From contig NZ_VCKX01000062.1 of assembly GCF_005889725.1 (NCBI RefSeq), positions 1 to 49,759 on the forward strand: DNA of 49,759 bases, written 5' to 3'. This document shows, in pieces, positions 23,802-30,664 of the stretch; the first letter of the stretch is position 1, and every line of letters starts with the position of its first letter. Source of the DNA: Nonomuraea zeae (lineage in GTDB: Bacteria; Actinomycetota; Actinomycetes; Streptosporangiales; Streptosporangiaceae). The translations under genes and the position numbers were made by a program. The notes under the pieces are model-generated. The model was not told the origin of the DNA. It searched no databases and worked only from the letters and a program-made list of their open reading frames with translations.

Positions 23802-23847
23802 CGGAGCGCTTTGCTCCGGGTAATGTAACCCGGAGCGGATCGCTCCG
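23802..23847. promoter_or_regulatory. Twin inverted-repeat operators in the NmrA/TetR promoter
   Basis: CGGAGC-GCTTT-GCTCCG (23802-23818) and CGGAGC-GGATC-GCTCCG (23831-23847) have identical 6-bp arms and 5-base spacers, with centres 29 bp apart. Both lie in the 88-base gap between the two divergent genes. They are almost certainly the binding sites of the TetR repressor (inference). Confidence 0.8.
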
Positions 23848-23866
23848 CAATTGGTATCCTGGTGTC

Positions 23867-24505
23867 ATGCCCGACCCTGTGACGCCACGCAAGCGAGGAC
23901 CCCAGGCCTTGGCAGCCCGGAACGACCAGGCGCTGATCGAGGCCGCTCGCCACGTGTTCACCACTCTGGGATTCGACGCGCCCGTCTCCGCCGTCGCCGA
24001 GTATGCGGGCGTGGGAATGGGCAGCCTGTACCGCCGTTACCGCACCAAACAAGAGCTGCTCCAGCAACTGTGCGTCGACTCGATGGAACGCGTCGCGGCC
24101 GCTGCCCGAGCCGGCCTGGCTCACGAGGATCCCTGGCAGGGACTGGCCTCCTACATCCGGCAGTGCGTGGCCTTCGGCTTCGGCATCCTGGCCCCGCTGG
24201 CCGGTGCCATCGACGTTACGCCCGAAATGCGGCAGGCCAACCAGCAAGCCCAGCATCTGGCCGACGAGCTCACCGCCCGGGCTCACCGTGCCGGTGTGCT
24301 CCGCACAGACGTAACCACCATGGACATCTCTCTACTCATCGGCCAGTTCAGCCGCACAACCCCACCCCCACCCGGGCACAGCGAGGAAGAGATCCGCTCC
24401 CGACTGCTCGCCATCGCCCTGGATGGCCTCAAAGTTCACAGCAACGACCCACTGCCCGGCAAACCACCCAACGCGGAGCGCTACCAGGCCCTCTGGGACA
24501 CCTGA
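23867..24505 (+). CDS. TetR-family repressor of the NmrA-like gene
   Basis: The 212-residue protein has its HTH at about residues 20-66 (ALIEAARHVFTTLGFDAPVS, VAEYAGVGMGSLYRRYRTKQ) and a helical C-terminal domain (SYIRQCVAFGFGILAPLAGA). The ATG at 23867 is only 20 bases from the second operator, and there is no clear SD, so the transcript may be short-leadered. It probably represses itself and the divergent NmrA gene. Confidence 0.87.
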   Translation: MPDPVTPRKRGPQALAARNDQALIEAARHVFTTLGFDAPVSAVAEYAGVGMGSLYRRYRTKQELLQQLCVDSMERVAAAARAGLAHEDPWQGLASYIRQCVAFGFGILAPLAGAIDVTPEMRQANQQAQHLADELTARAHRAGVLRTDVTTMDISLLIGQFSRTTPPPPGHSEEEIRSRLLAIALDGLKVHSNDPLPGKPPNAERYQALWDT

Positions 24506-24569
24506 CGAGCGTAGACCCAGGTCGGGGGTTGCCGGGCATGACGTCCGAAACGCCGTGGAGTCAATCTCC

Positions 24570-24658
24570 GTGAACGAACTGCCTGTCGAGCCGGACCGCT
24601 CGATGACGGACGAGCAGCTGATCTCGATGCTCGTGAATCGGGCACGCAGCGAGGGTCC
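24570..24658 (+). mobile_element. IS256-family transposase, N-terminal fragment
   Basis: A GTG-started frame reads VNELPVEPDRSMTDEQLISM, then LVNRARSEG, which matches the first 30 residues of actinobacterial IS256-type transposases (SDEQLISMLVDRARSEGLQL). It breaks at SEG and runs into unrelated Pro/Arg-rich sequence. No DDE domain remains and no terminal repeats were found. It marks an old insertion. Confidence 0.65.
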
Positions 24659-24700
24659 GCCCCCACTGCGGGGATCGCGCGGATCAGGGCGGCTACCAGG

Positions 24701-24892
24701 GGCGGCAACGACACACTCCGAAACTTCACCTCCCTGGCGCTCCAGGGCGGACATGGGGCGTGGGGGGACATCTTCTACGGTGGGACGGCCAGCGACGTGA
24801 TCTTCGGCCGGGCGGGCGATGACGTCCTCAAGGGCCCGAGAGGCAACGACGCCGCCAACGGCGGCCCGGGCTTCGACCACTTGCACTGCCGA
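24701..24892 (+). pseudogene. RTX / hemolysin-type calcium-repeat protein fragment
   Basis: The frame reads GGNDTLRNFTSLALQGGHG, then FYGGTASDVIFGRAGDDVLK and GPRGNDAANGGPGFDHLHC. The GGxGxDxLxG-like repeats (ASDVIFGRAGDDVLKG, RGNDAANGGPGFD) are beta-roll calcium-binding units of secreted RTX proteins. The segment has no start, signal peptide or clear end, and lies between two transposase fragments. It is a displaced gene piece. Confidence 0.6.
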
Positions 24893-24910
24893 AACCAGGG
24901 TGCTCTGCCC

Positions 24911-25183
24911 CTAGCGAGGGTCCGACAATCCGGCGCGCCGGAGCCAGAGCATGAGCGAGGCTATGGTGGCTCCCGCCAGGTACCTGTCGAAGCGGGAGGC
25001 GACGGCGCGTCGCCGAGCAAAACGTCAGGCCTGGTACGGGGCCGGCCACCGGCGGGGCGGCGCAGCCGGAATTTCGCCATCACCGCCTCGAACGCGGTGC
25101 AGTCGACGATGTTGCCCCCGGTCAGGTGCAAACGTCATCGGCAGGCCTCGTCCTTCGACGATTAGATGGAGTTCCGCCGCCCA
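24911..25183 (-). mobile_element. IS5-family transposase, degenerate C-terminal half
   Basis: Three frames together give an IS5-like DDE transposase end: WAAELHLIVEGRGLPMTFA (from 25183), TGGNIVDCTAFEAVMAKFRL with GGRPRTRPDVLLGD, and finally RFDRYLAGATIASLMLWLR up to a stop at 24911. Intact relatives have about 60 more residues between DVLLGD (LADKAYSSRAIR) and FDRYLAG. So there are frameshifts plus an internal deletion. It is inactive. Confidence 0.75.
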
Positions 25184-25250
25184 CTCTCCTTGATCATCCG
25201 GGATTGACCCAATTACTGGATCTACCTGCTGGTATGTCAACCTCTACCCC

Positions 25251-25850
25251 ATGCACATCCGATTCGGAACAAAGGACGACGCCGAGCACATCGCCACGCT
25301 GCATGCTCAAAGCTGGCTGACCGCCTACACCGGGATCATGCCCGCCAGCTATCTGAACGGGCCGCGGCTGCTCGATGAACGTAAGACCCTGTGGACCACA
25401 CGCCTCACCACGGTCGCCCCGGAACCGGATCGCACCTCCTGCCTGCTCGTCGCCGTGGATGACTCGGCCACGCTGGGGTTCGCCTACCTGGCCCTTGAGG
25501 CCGATGGCCGCATCTTGCTCGACAATCTTCACGTCCGACCTCGGCGCAAGGGCTCGGGCATCGGCCGCCACCTCATGCAGCACGCTTGCGCCTGGACGGC
25601 GAATCACCATGCGGGAAAGGCCGTCTACCTGGAGGTGCTCCAGGCCAACGTAGCCGCGATCGCCTTCTACGAGCGTCTGGGCGGCCGTCCTACCAGGCAG
25701 TTCGTCGAGCGCTTCCCTGCCGGCTTTGAACTGCCCGTCGTGGAGTACACCTGGGATCTGGATGCAGTGAGCGCTCTTGCCGCCACCTGCTTCACCGGTG
25801 ACCAACCGGCCTGTTTGGTTGATCATCAAGAGCAGCGGGCGTCCTCGTGA
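25251..25850 (+). CDS. GNAT-family N-acetyltransferase
   Basis: The 199-residue acetyltransferase has the N-terminal strand RFGTKDDAEHIATLHAQSWL, motif A LLDNLHVRPRRKGSGIGRHL with the R/Q-x-x-G-x-G/A acetyl-CoA loop (RKGSGIG), and motif B VYLEVLQANVAAIAFYERLG. The C-terminal 25 residues (after EYTWDLDAV) exceed the usual end. No SD precedes the ATG, so a leaderless transcript is possible. The acceptor is unknown. It is flanked on both sides by IS and gene debris. Confidence 0.87.
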   Translation: MHIRFGTKDDAEHIATLHAQSWLTAYTGIMPASYLNGPRLLDERKTLWTTRLTTVAPEPDRTSCLLVAVDDSATLGFAYLALEADGRILLDNLHVRPRRKGSGIGRHLMQHACAWTANHHAGKAVYLEVLQANVAAIAFYERLGGRPTRQFVERFPAGFELPVVEYTWDLDAVSALAATCFTGDQPACLVDHQEQRASS

Positions 25851-25936
25851 TCACGTTCATGGCGCACTCGGATGGCGACGCCTCCGCGCAACAGGGCGAA
25901 TGTCTCGCAGCAACCGCCGGTAACGACCATCCAAGC

Positions 25937-26125
25937 TCACCTGGCGCTCCCGAAGGATGTGGCGAGGCCCGCTTCCCAACGAGACATCGCAAGTTGCACG
26001 CTGAACGCCGGGCGTAGTCCTGCGCGCAGGCGGGAGGCGGCGGTGTCGGCATTGCGAGGCAAGTTCTCCGCTTCGATGGCCAGCCGGGCTTCGCCCTCAG
26101 GAGTGAGGCGGTAGTAACACCAGGA
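25937..26125 (-). pseudogene. PadR-family regulator, C-terminal remnant
   Basis: From 26125 leftward an open frame without any start reads WCYYRLTPEGEARLAIEAEN and ends at 25937. YYRLTPEGEARL is the end of the PadR winged helix where the wing meets the C-terminal helix. Nothing of the HTH is found upstream. The plus strand from 26150 to 26353 has an open frame (LLFEEAIGDTRPVNVAALLR) that I could not assign. Confidence 0.55.
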
Positions 26126-26353
26126 GTGAGCGCCGCACGTCGTGCCGCCCTTCCGCCGTGATCAGGCGGACCTGCGCCAGCGCCTCTTCTCCCTCTTCTG
26201 TGCCCGGCTGACCCGCCGCCAGGGGCACCGGCAGCATGGCCTGCTGTTCGAGGAGGCCATCGGCGACACCCGTCCGGTGAACGTCGCCGCGCTCTTACGC
26301 GAACGCGTTGCGGGGGCGAGCCCGCTGACCCCGCAACTGTTGAAATTTCTGGC

Positions 26354-27067
26354 TCAGTTGATGTACGGCACAATGAGGGGGGCGGTGTCGTAGACGCAGA
26401 ACATCGATACGCCGCCGAGTTCTATGGTGCAGCGGGACGGGACCGAGGTCCACGTATAGAAGGCAGGCAGATCGACTCTGAAACCGATCGTGGCATAATA
26501 TGTTCCATTACAGTTTCCGATTCCGCCGCACTCCCATTCGCCGCTGCTGGAAACCGCACCGCAGTTACCCGTCGGATTTCCGGCGTGCCCGCAGAAATTG
26601 GTGGAGCCGTTGCGCACATTGCTGTTCCTGAAGTACAGGCTGGTCGAGGCGGAAATGTAGGCCATTCCTGCACAGCTCACCGAGCCTCCCCAGTCGGCCT
26701 CGGACATGAGCGTTAAGCGACTGCTCGTGTCGTACCACCACCGGACCTCTCCAGCGATGTTGTACCAGTTCCCGGAGCAGGAGGGCGCCACTTGCGCGAG
26801 GGATCGCGACTCGCCAGTGGGGGACTTGATGGTGACTTTCTGGAGATCCGCACGCACCTCGTCCGTCGGCAGCGCGAGTGCGAGCGATTTGTGCGGATAT
26901 TTATCCGCCGCCTTGCTGGCAGGGGTCGGTTCGTTCGCGCTGGCTGGGAGCGCGCCGGCGACCATGAGCAGCGTACTTAGCATCAACGCGGCGATCAGGC
27001 CGATGGTTCGTCGGAATTCGGCTATGACACGAGGTCGATTCCGGTATGGCTTCGGGGAGAGATTCAT
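26354..27067 (-). CDS. Secreted cysteine-rich protein of unknown function
   Basis: The 237-residue protein has a long N-region, then a hydrophobic segment RTIGLIAALMLSTLLMVAG and a cleavage site near ASANE, so it is exported. The mature protein has eight or so Cys in a Gly/Ser/Trp-rich context (SCSGNWYNIAGEVRWWYD, NFCGHAGNPTGNCGAVSSSG, ECGGIGNCNGTYYATIG), suggesting several disulfides and a beta-rich extracellular fold. The ATG at 27067 has GGAAGGG about nine bases upstream; an in-frame start further out adds only a basic tail. Family not recognised. Confidence 0.7.
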   Translation of the reverse strand: MNLSPKPYRNRPRVIAEFRRTIGLIAALMLSTLLMVAGALPASANEPTPASKAADKYPHKSLALALPTDEVRADLQKVTIKSPTGESRSLAQVAPSCSGNWYNIAGEVRWWYDTSSRLTLMSEADWGGSVSCAGMAYISASTSLYFRNSNVRNGSTNFCGHAGNPTGNCGAVSSSGEWECGGIGNCNGTYYATIGFRVDLPAFYTWTSVPSRCTIELGGVSMFCVYDTAPLIVPYIN

Positions 27068-27130
27068 GGATTGCGCCCTTCCACTAAGGGGTTGTCTTTC
27101 TCCACGACGCTCCACTATTGAATGAAACCG

Positions 27131-27290
27131 GAACAGGACATCGGCCGGTCATTCGGCGGACATCTACCGGCCTGGCTCACAGTGCCGCCACCACCTCGAC
27201 GACGCCGAAATCCCGCTGCAGCTCATCATGGGCAAGACCCGGCATAAGGATCCCCGCACCGCCATGCGCCGACGATGCCGGTCCCAGCGC
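27131..27290 (+). mobile_element. Tyrosine recombinase (integrase), C-terminal remnant
   Basis: The frame reads RHHLDDAEIPLQLIMGKTRH followed by KDPRTAMR. This is like the end of the tyrosine-recombinase catalytic domain, with the HxxR-like helix, GKTRHKDPRTAMR in place of the usual GHKS..TT, where the catalytic His lies. The start and the Tyr-bearing tail are missing or altered. It is an integration scar; assignment is moderate. Confidence 0.45.
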
Positions 27291-27894
27291 CGCGACGGTA
27301 GCGAAAGCGGTGGCCGAGCCGGGACCGGCGGCGGCTCCGCTCGCCGGAAGGCTGCGCGAGTTGCTCGACGCCCGCTCGCCGGACGTGCGGTGGCGGAGCA
27401 ACGGACAGAGAAGCCGTACCGGCACTGCGGGCGGAGCAGACGCACCCGTCGCCGCTACGACCCCGGACAGGCATGCGGGACCGGCACGATCGCCCTCGAC
27501 GAGGACCTGCGCCGACGCCCTGCGCTGGATCGGGGAGACGGTCCCGTGAACGGGACGGCGAGTCTTGTGCGGCGGGCTTGCCGGATCTACGAGAGGGCCC
27601 GTGAGCAGGACGGTGAGCAGGGCCCGCAAGGTCCATCTGAGCACTGCCTCCTGTACGATTCGCCGGCCCCTGCCGTCGTGAACGAGCAGGGCGGCAGCCG
27701 CCGAGGCACTGTCTACGTCGCGGCGGTGGCGTAGGAGGACACGTCCTTCCTGACGCTGCGCTGGGACGCCGGCGCACGCGTAGGGGCTCGCCGACGTGGC
27801 CGCGTGGCCGGACTTGCATGACGCGCCAAGTCGCCCACTCGCTGAAGACCAACACTGCGCCGGACAGCCGACATGCCTTACGTGGCAAACAAGA
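27291..27894. other. Gene-free debris region
   Basis: About 600 bases between the integrase and IS5 fragments. All six frames give Arg/Pro/Ala-rich shadows without recognisable motifs. The stretch probably holds decayed mobile-element sequence, but I can name nothing in it. Confidence 0.4.
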
Positions 27895-28152
27895 TCATAT
27901 CGCTCTGACCTGCGATAAGGGTCTGGGTCCAAGGTCGCCAGGGGCGATCCACTCGTCGCGGCGGTTGCGGATCGTGGTGGTCGAGCACGTCGTGTCGGCT
28001 ATCGCCTCGTACGAACAGCCGAAGCGCAGCAGTCGCATGAGCTTGTCAAAGATGATCCGGTCGCCGTGGCACCCGCCGCGGTACGTCGGCCGCTCGGGCA
28101 GCAGGGCCGCGGATTGGTCCCAGATAGGAGCCGGTCGGCCGGACGCACTCAC
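27895..28152 (-). mobile_element. IS5/IS4-type transposase, N-terminal fragment (DUF4096)
   Basis: The 85-residue frame has LLPERPTYRGGCHGDRIIFD, then KLMRLLRFGCSYEAIADTTC and STTTIRNRRDEWI, the N-terminal helix-turn-helix region (DUF4096) of actinobacterial IS5-family transposases. Intact elements continue with a DDE domain (AVDGSITKAPGGGE); here the frame ends 20 residues later. It is the opposite end of the protein from the fragment at 24911-25183, so the two may come from one type of element, but sequence overlap is lacking. Confidence 0.75.
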
Positions 28153-28203
28153 CCTTCACGGTACAGCGAGCCGCTCCTCACGACGGCGAACGCCGCGTGA
28201 CTC

Positions 28204-28812
28204 TCAAGGGAGCGGCCAGTTGCGTAGGGCGGCGTCGGCCATCCCTTGGAGTTCGTCGCGGCCGACGCCACTCGCGGCTTGCACGGCGATGCCGAATGCC
28301 AAAGTGGTGACGTAGCGGGCCAGGAGCCCCGGATCGGTCTCCGGGGGCAGGTCGCCGTCGTCGATGGCTCGCTGGAACCGCTCTCGGACGCGAGAGCAGC
28401 CGTCGTTGCGCCAGGCGGCGAGGAGGTCACGGACTCCACGCCCTGAGTCGCTGGCGGCCAGGGCGCTCTGAACGCCCAGGCACCCGTGGGGATGGGCGGG
28501 GCGGGTGGTGGTTCGGATGGTGCCGGTCAGGATCGCGGTGGCGACGCCGAGGGCGGTCGGCTCCTCCATGGCCCGGGACAGGTATGCGCTCGGGCCTTCG
28601 GTGTAGCGCTCCAGGGCCTTGCGAAACAGCTCTTCCTTGTTGCCGAAGGCTGCGTACAGGCTCTTGGCGGAGATGCCCATCGCCTCGGTCAGGTTGGCCA
28701 GACTGGCCCCCTCGTAGCCGTGCTCCCAGAACACCAGCATGGCGCGCTCGAGAGCGTCGTCGGCGTCGAATCCTCGCGGTCGGCCGATGGGGCCTCTCTG
28801 TTTGATCGCCAC
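28204..28812 (-). CDS. TetR-family repressor of an SDR gene
   Basis: The 202-residue protein has the HTH LERAMLVFWEHGYEGASLAN, TEAMGISAKSLYAAFGNKEE and a C-terminal domain of the TetR_C_16/YbiH-like type (PHGCLGVQSALAASDSGRG). The GTG start is at 28812. It faces the SDR gene at 28907 across two large palindromes (28828-28851 and 28866-28887) that are very probably its operators. These TetR-SDR pairs are usually induced by electrophiles or small phenolics (inference). Confidence 0.9.
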   Translation of the reverse strand: MAIKQRGPIGRPRGFDADDALERAMLVFWEHGYEGASLANLTEAMGISAKSLYAAFGNKEELFRKALERYTEGPSAYLSRAMEEPTALGVATAILTGTIRTTTRPAHPHGCLGVQSALAASDSGRGVRDLLAAWRNDGCSRVRERFQRAIDDGDLPPETDPGLLARYVTTLAFGIAVQAASGVGRDELQGMADAALRNWPLP

Positions 28813-28827
28813 CCCCGCAGCCTACCC

Positions 28828-28887
28828 CTTCTGCAGCGGTCGCTGCAGAAGTGCTACCGTTCGGATTCTGCAGCGATCGCTGCAGAA
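28828..28887. promoter_or_regulatory. Two long palindromic TetR operators
   Basis: Site 1 (28828-28851) has arms CTTCTGCAGCG and CGCTGCAGAAG around GT. Site 2 (28866-28887) is a perfect 22-bp palindrome with half TTCTGCAGCGA. The arms are identical between sites and the centres are 37 bp apart. Both lie in the TetR/SDR gap. Confidence 0.88.
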
Positions 28888-28906
28888 GTCGAGAGAGGTT
28901 GTTCAC

Positions 28907-29656
28907 ATGGGACTGCTTGAGGGTAAGACCGCGCTCGTCACCGGCGGCAGCACCGGAATCGGCCTGGCCAGTGCCGTACGGCTGGCGGCCGAGGGCGCGC
29001 ACGTGTTCATCACCGGCCGGCGCAAGACCGAACTCGACGCGGCCGTCGAAGTGATCGGCCCGGCGGCTACCGCGGTGATCGGTGACATCTCGAACCTGGC
29101 CGACCTGGACCGGCTCTACGAGACGATCCGCTACCGGGGACGGGGCCTGGACGTGCTGTTCGCGAATGCCTCCGTCGCCGCGTTTGTGCCGCTTGAGCAG
29201 GTCACCGAGGAGCACTTCGACACCCTCTTCGGTATCAACGTCCGGGGCACGCTGTTCACCGTTCAGAAGGCGCTGCCCGTACTCAATGACAGCGCCTCGG
29301 TGATCTTGAACGGCTCCACCAACGTGGACGTCGGCGCGGAGGCGTTCGGTGTGTACGCGGCGACCAAGGCCGCCACTCGATCGTTCGCCCGGACCTGGGC
29401 CAACGAGCTCAAGGGACGCGGCATCCGGGTCAACACCATCACGCCCGGCCCGACCGACACCCCCGGTTTGTCGGGGCTCGCTCCCGACCCGGAACATGCC
29501 GCCGGTCTGAGGCAGCACCTGGCCACGCAGGTGCCGCTGGGCAGACTCGGGCGACCGGAGGAGATCGCCGCCGCCGTGGCCTTCCTCGCCTCCGAGCAGA
29601 GCAGCTTCATCACCGGTTCGAGCCTGTACGTCGACGGCGGCCTGAACCAGATCTGA
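28907..29656 (+). CDS. Short-chain dehydrogenase/reductase
   Basis: The 249-residue classical SDR has the coenzyme loop TGGSTGIGLASAVRLAAEGA, NAS in place of NAG (VLFANASVAAF), a Ser strand (VILNGSTNVDV), YxxxK (GVYAATKAATRS) and the C-terminal SSFITGSSLYVDGGLNQI. RR after ITG (ITGRRKTELDA) points to NADPH. The ATG at 28907 follows GAGAGAGG. It is a close relative of the shortened SDR at 21500. It is likely repressed by the divergent TetR. Confidence 0.92.
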   Translation: MGLLEGKTALVTGGSTGIGLASAVRLAAEGAHVFITGRRKTELDAAVEVIGPAATAVIGDISNLADLDRLYETIRYRGRGLDVLFANASVAAFVPLEQVTEEHFDTLFGINVRGTLFTVQKALPVLNDSASVILNGSTNVDVGAEAFGVYAATKAATRSFARTWANELKGRGIRVNTITPGPTDTPGLSGLAPDPEHAAGLRQHLATQVPLGRLGRPEEIAAAVAFLASEQSSFITGSSLYVDGGLNQI

Positions 29657-29800
29657 GTTCCTTGGCCGCACGTCCGGCAGGATGACGGCTCCTGGCCCGG
29701 CGGGGCTCTCCCAGGCGGAGCAGGCCGGTCTGGACTGTCAAGACGGCCACGATCAGGGCGGCCCGACGGCGCGACAGTCTGACCAGAGAGGTAAGGACCC

Positions 29801-30454
29801 ATGCCCGTAATCGGCATCATCGGCGCAGGCGAGGTCGGTGGCCAGATCGCGCGTGCAGCGCTCGCGAACGGCTACGACGTCGTCATTGCCAACTCACGAG
29901 GACCCGAGACCTTGCAAGACCTGATTGACGAGCTCGGCCCGTCAGCGCGTGCCGCAACCGCGGCCGGCGCCGCTGCCGCAGGTGAGTTCGCCGTCGTGGC
30001 GGTCCCGCTCAAGGTGGTCAACGACATGCCTGCGGAGGAACTGGCAGGCAAGATCGTGCTTGACACGAACAACTACATGGTCTGGCGCGATGGCCATATC
30101 CCGGTCATCGACTCGGGGGAGAAGACAGTTCATGAGCTACGCCAGGAGCACCTTCCGCGATCCAAGGTGGTCAAGGCCTTCACCCACATCCAAGCTCCCC
30201 GCATCACCACCGCGGGTAAAGCGGCGGGCACCCCCGGCCGGCTGGCGCTGTCGACCTCGAGCGACTTTCCCGACGCCGTGGCACTCGTGACGCGACTGTA
30301 CGATCAGTTCGGGTTCGACACCGTCGACAACAGCCCGCTCAGCGAGTCGTGGCGCAGCGGTCCCGGGCAACCCGCGTGGGTCGCGCACGAGCACCAGACC
30401 CGTGCCGAACTGATCGCCAACCTCGCCAGGGCGCGACGGATCGTCTTGAGGTGA
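29801..30454 (+). CDS. NADP oxidoreductase, coenzyme-F420-dependent family
   Basis: The 217-residue Rossmann protein starts VIGIIGAGEVGGQIARAAL and has VVIANSRGPETLQDLIDEL, where SR selects NADP, then AVVAVPLKVVNDMPAEELAG, VLDTNNYMVWRDG and VVKAFTHIQAPRI. This layout fits F420_oxidored (NPFR-like) proteins, which pass hydride between NADPH and F420 or act as imine/ketone reductases. A GAGAGGTAAGGA site precedes the ATG. It may feed F420H2 to the Ddn-like enzyme at 18554 (inference). Confidence 0.87.
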   Translation: MPVIGIIGAGEVGGQIARAALANGYDVVIANSRGPETLQDLIDELGPSARAATAAGAAAAGEFAVVAVPLKVVNDMPAEELAGKIVLDTNNYMVWRDGHIPVIDSGEKTVHELRQEHLPRSKVVKAFTHIQAPRITTAGKAAGTPGRLALSTSSDFPDAVALVTRLYDQFGFDTVDNSPLSESWRSGPGQPAWVAHEHQTRAELIANLARARRIVLR

Positions 30455-30597
30455 GTAGGACAGGCGGCCCCGCCCGGTGACGGGACAGACGTCGCCGGAT
30501 GCCGGCGCGCGGCGGCCGGAGGAAGGAGCGCGCCGGTCGGCTGGCTGGCGCGGTCGCCGCGGCGGGCCGGGGAAGGACACGGCGGGCACGGACGTCC

Positions 30598-30637
30598 TCC
30601 GGGTGGGCGCGTGTCACTCCGGGTGGGCGCGTGTCAC
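30598..30637. repeat. 20-bp exact tandem duplication
   Basis: The unit TCCGGGTGGGCGCGTGTCAC occurs twice in direct tandem, 30598-30617 and 30618-30637, between the NADP oxidoreductase and SARP stop codons. It may form part of a transcription end but no clear hairpin was found. Confidence 0.9.
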
Positions 30638-30664
30638 GGATGTGCGGCGCCGTGGGCAGAGAAG

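Noticed and set aside
26142..26353. Plus-strand frame with LLFEEAIGDTRPVNVAALLR
   Set aside because: No family recognised and no ribosome site; it may be a fragment of a lost gene.
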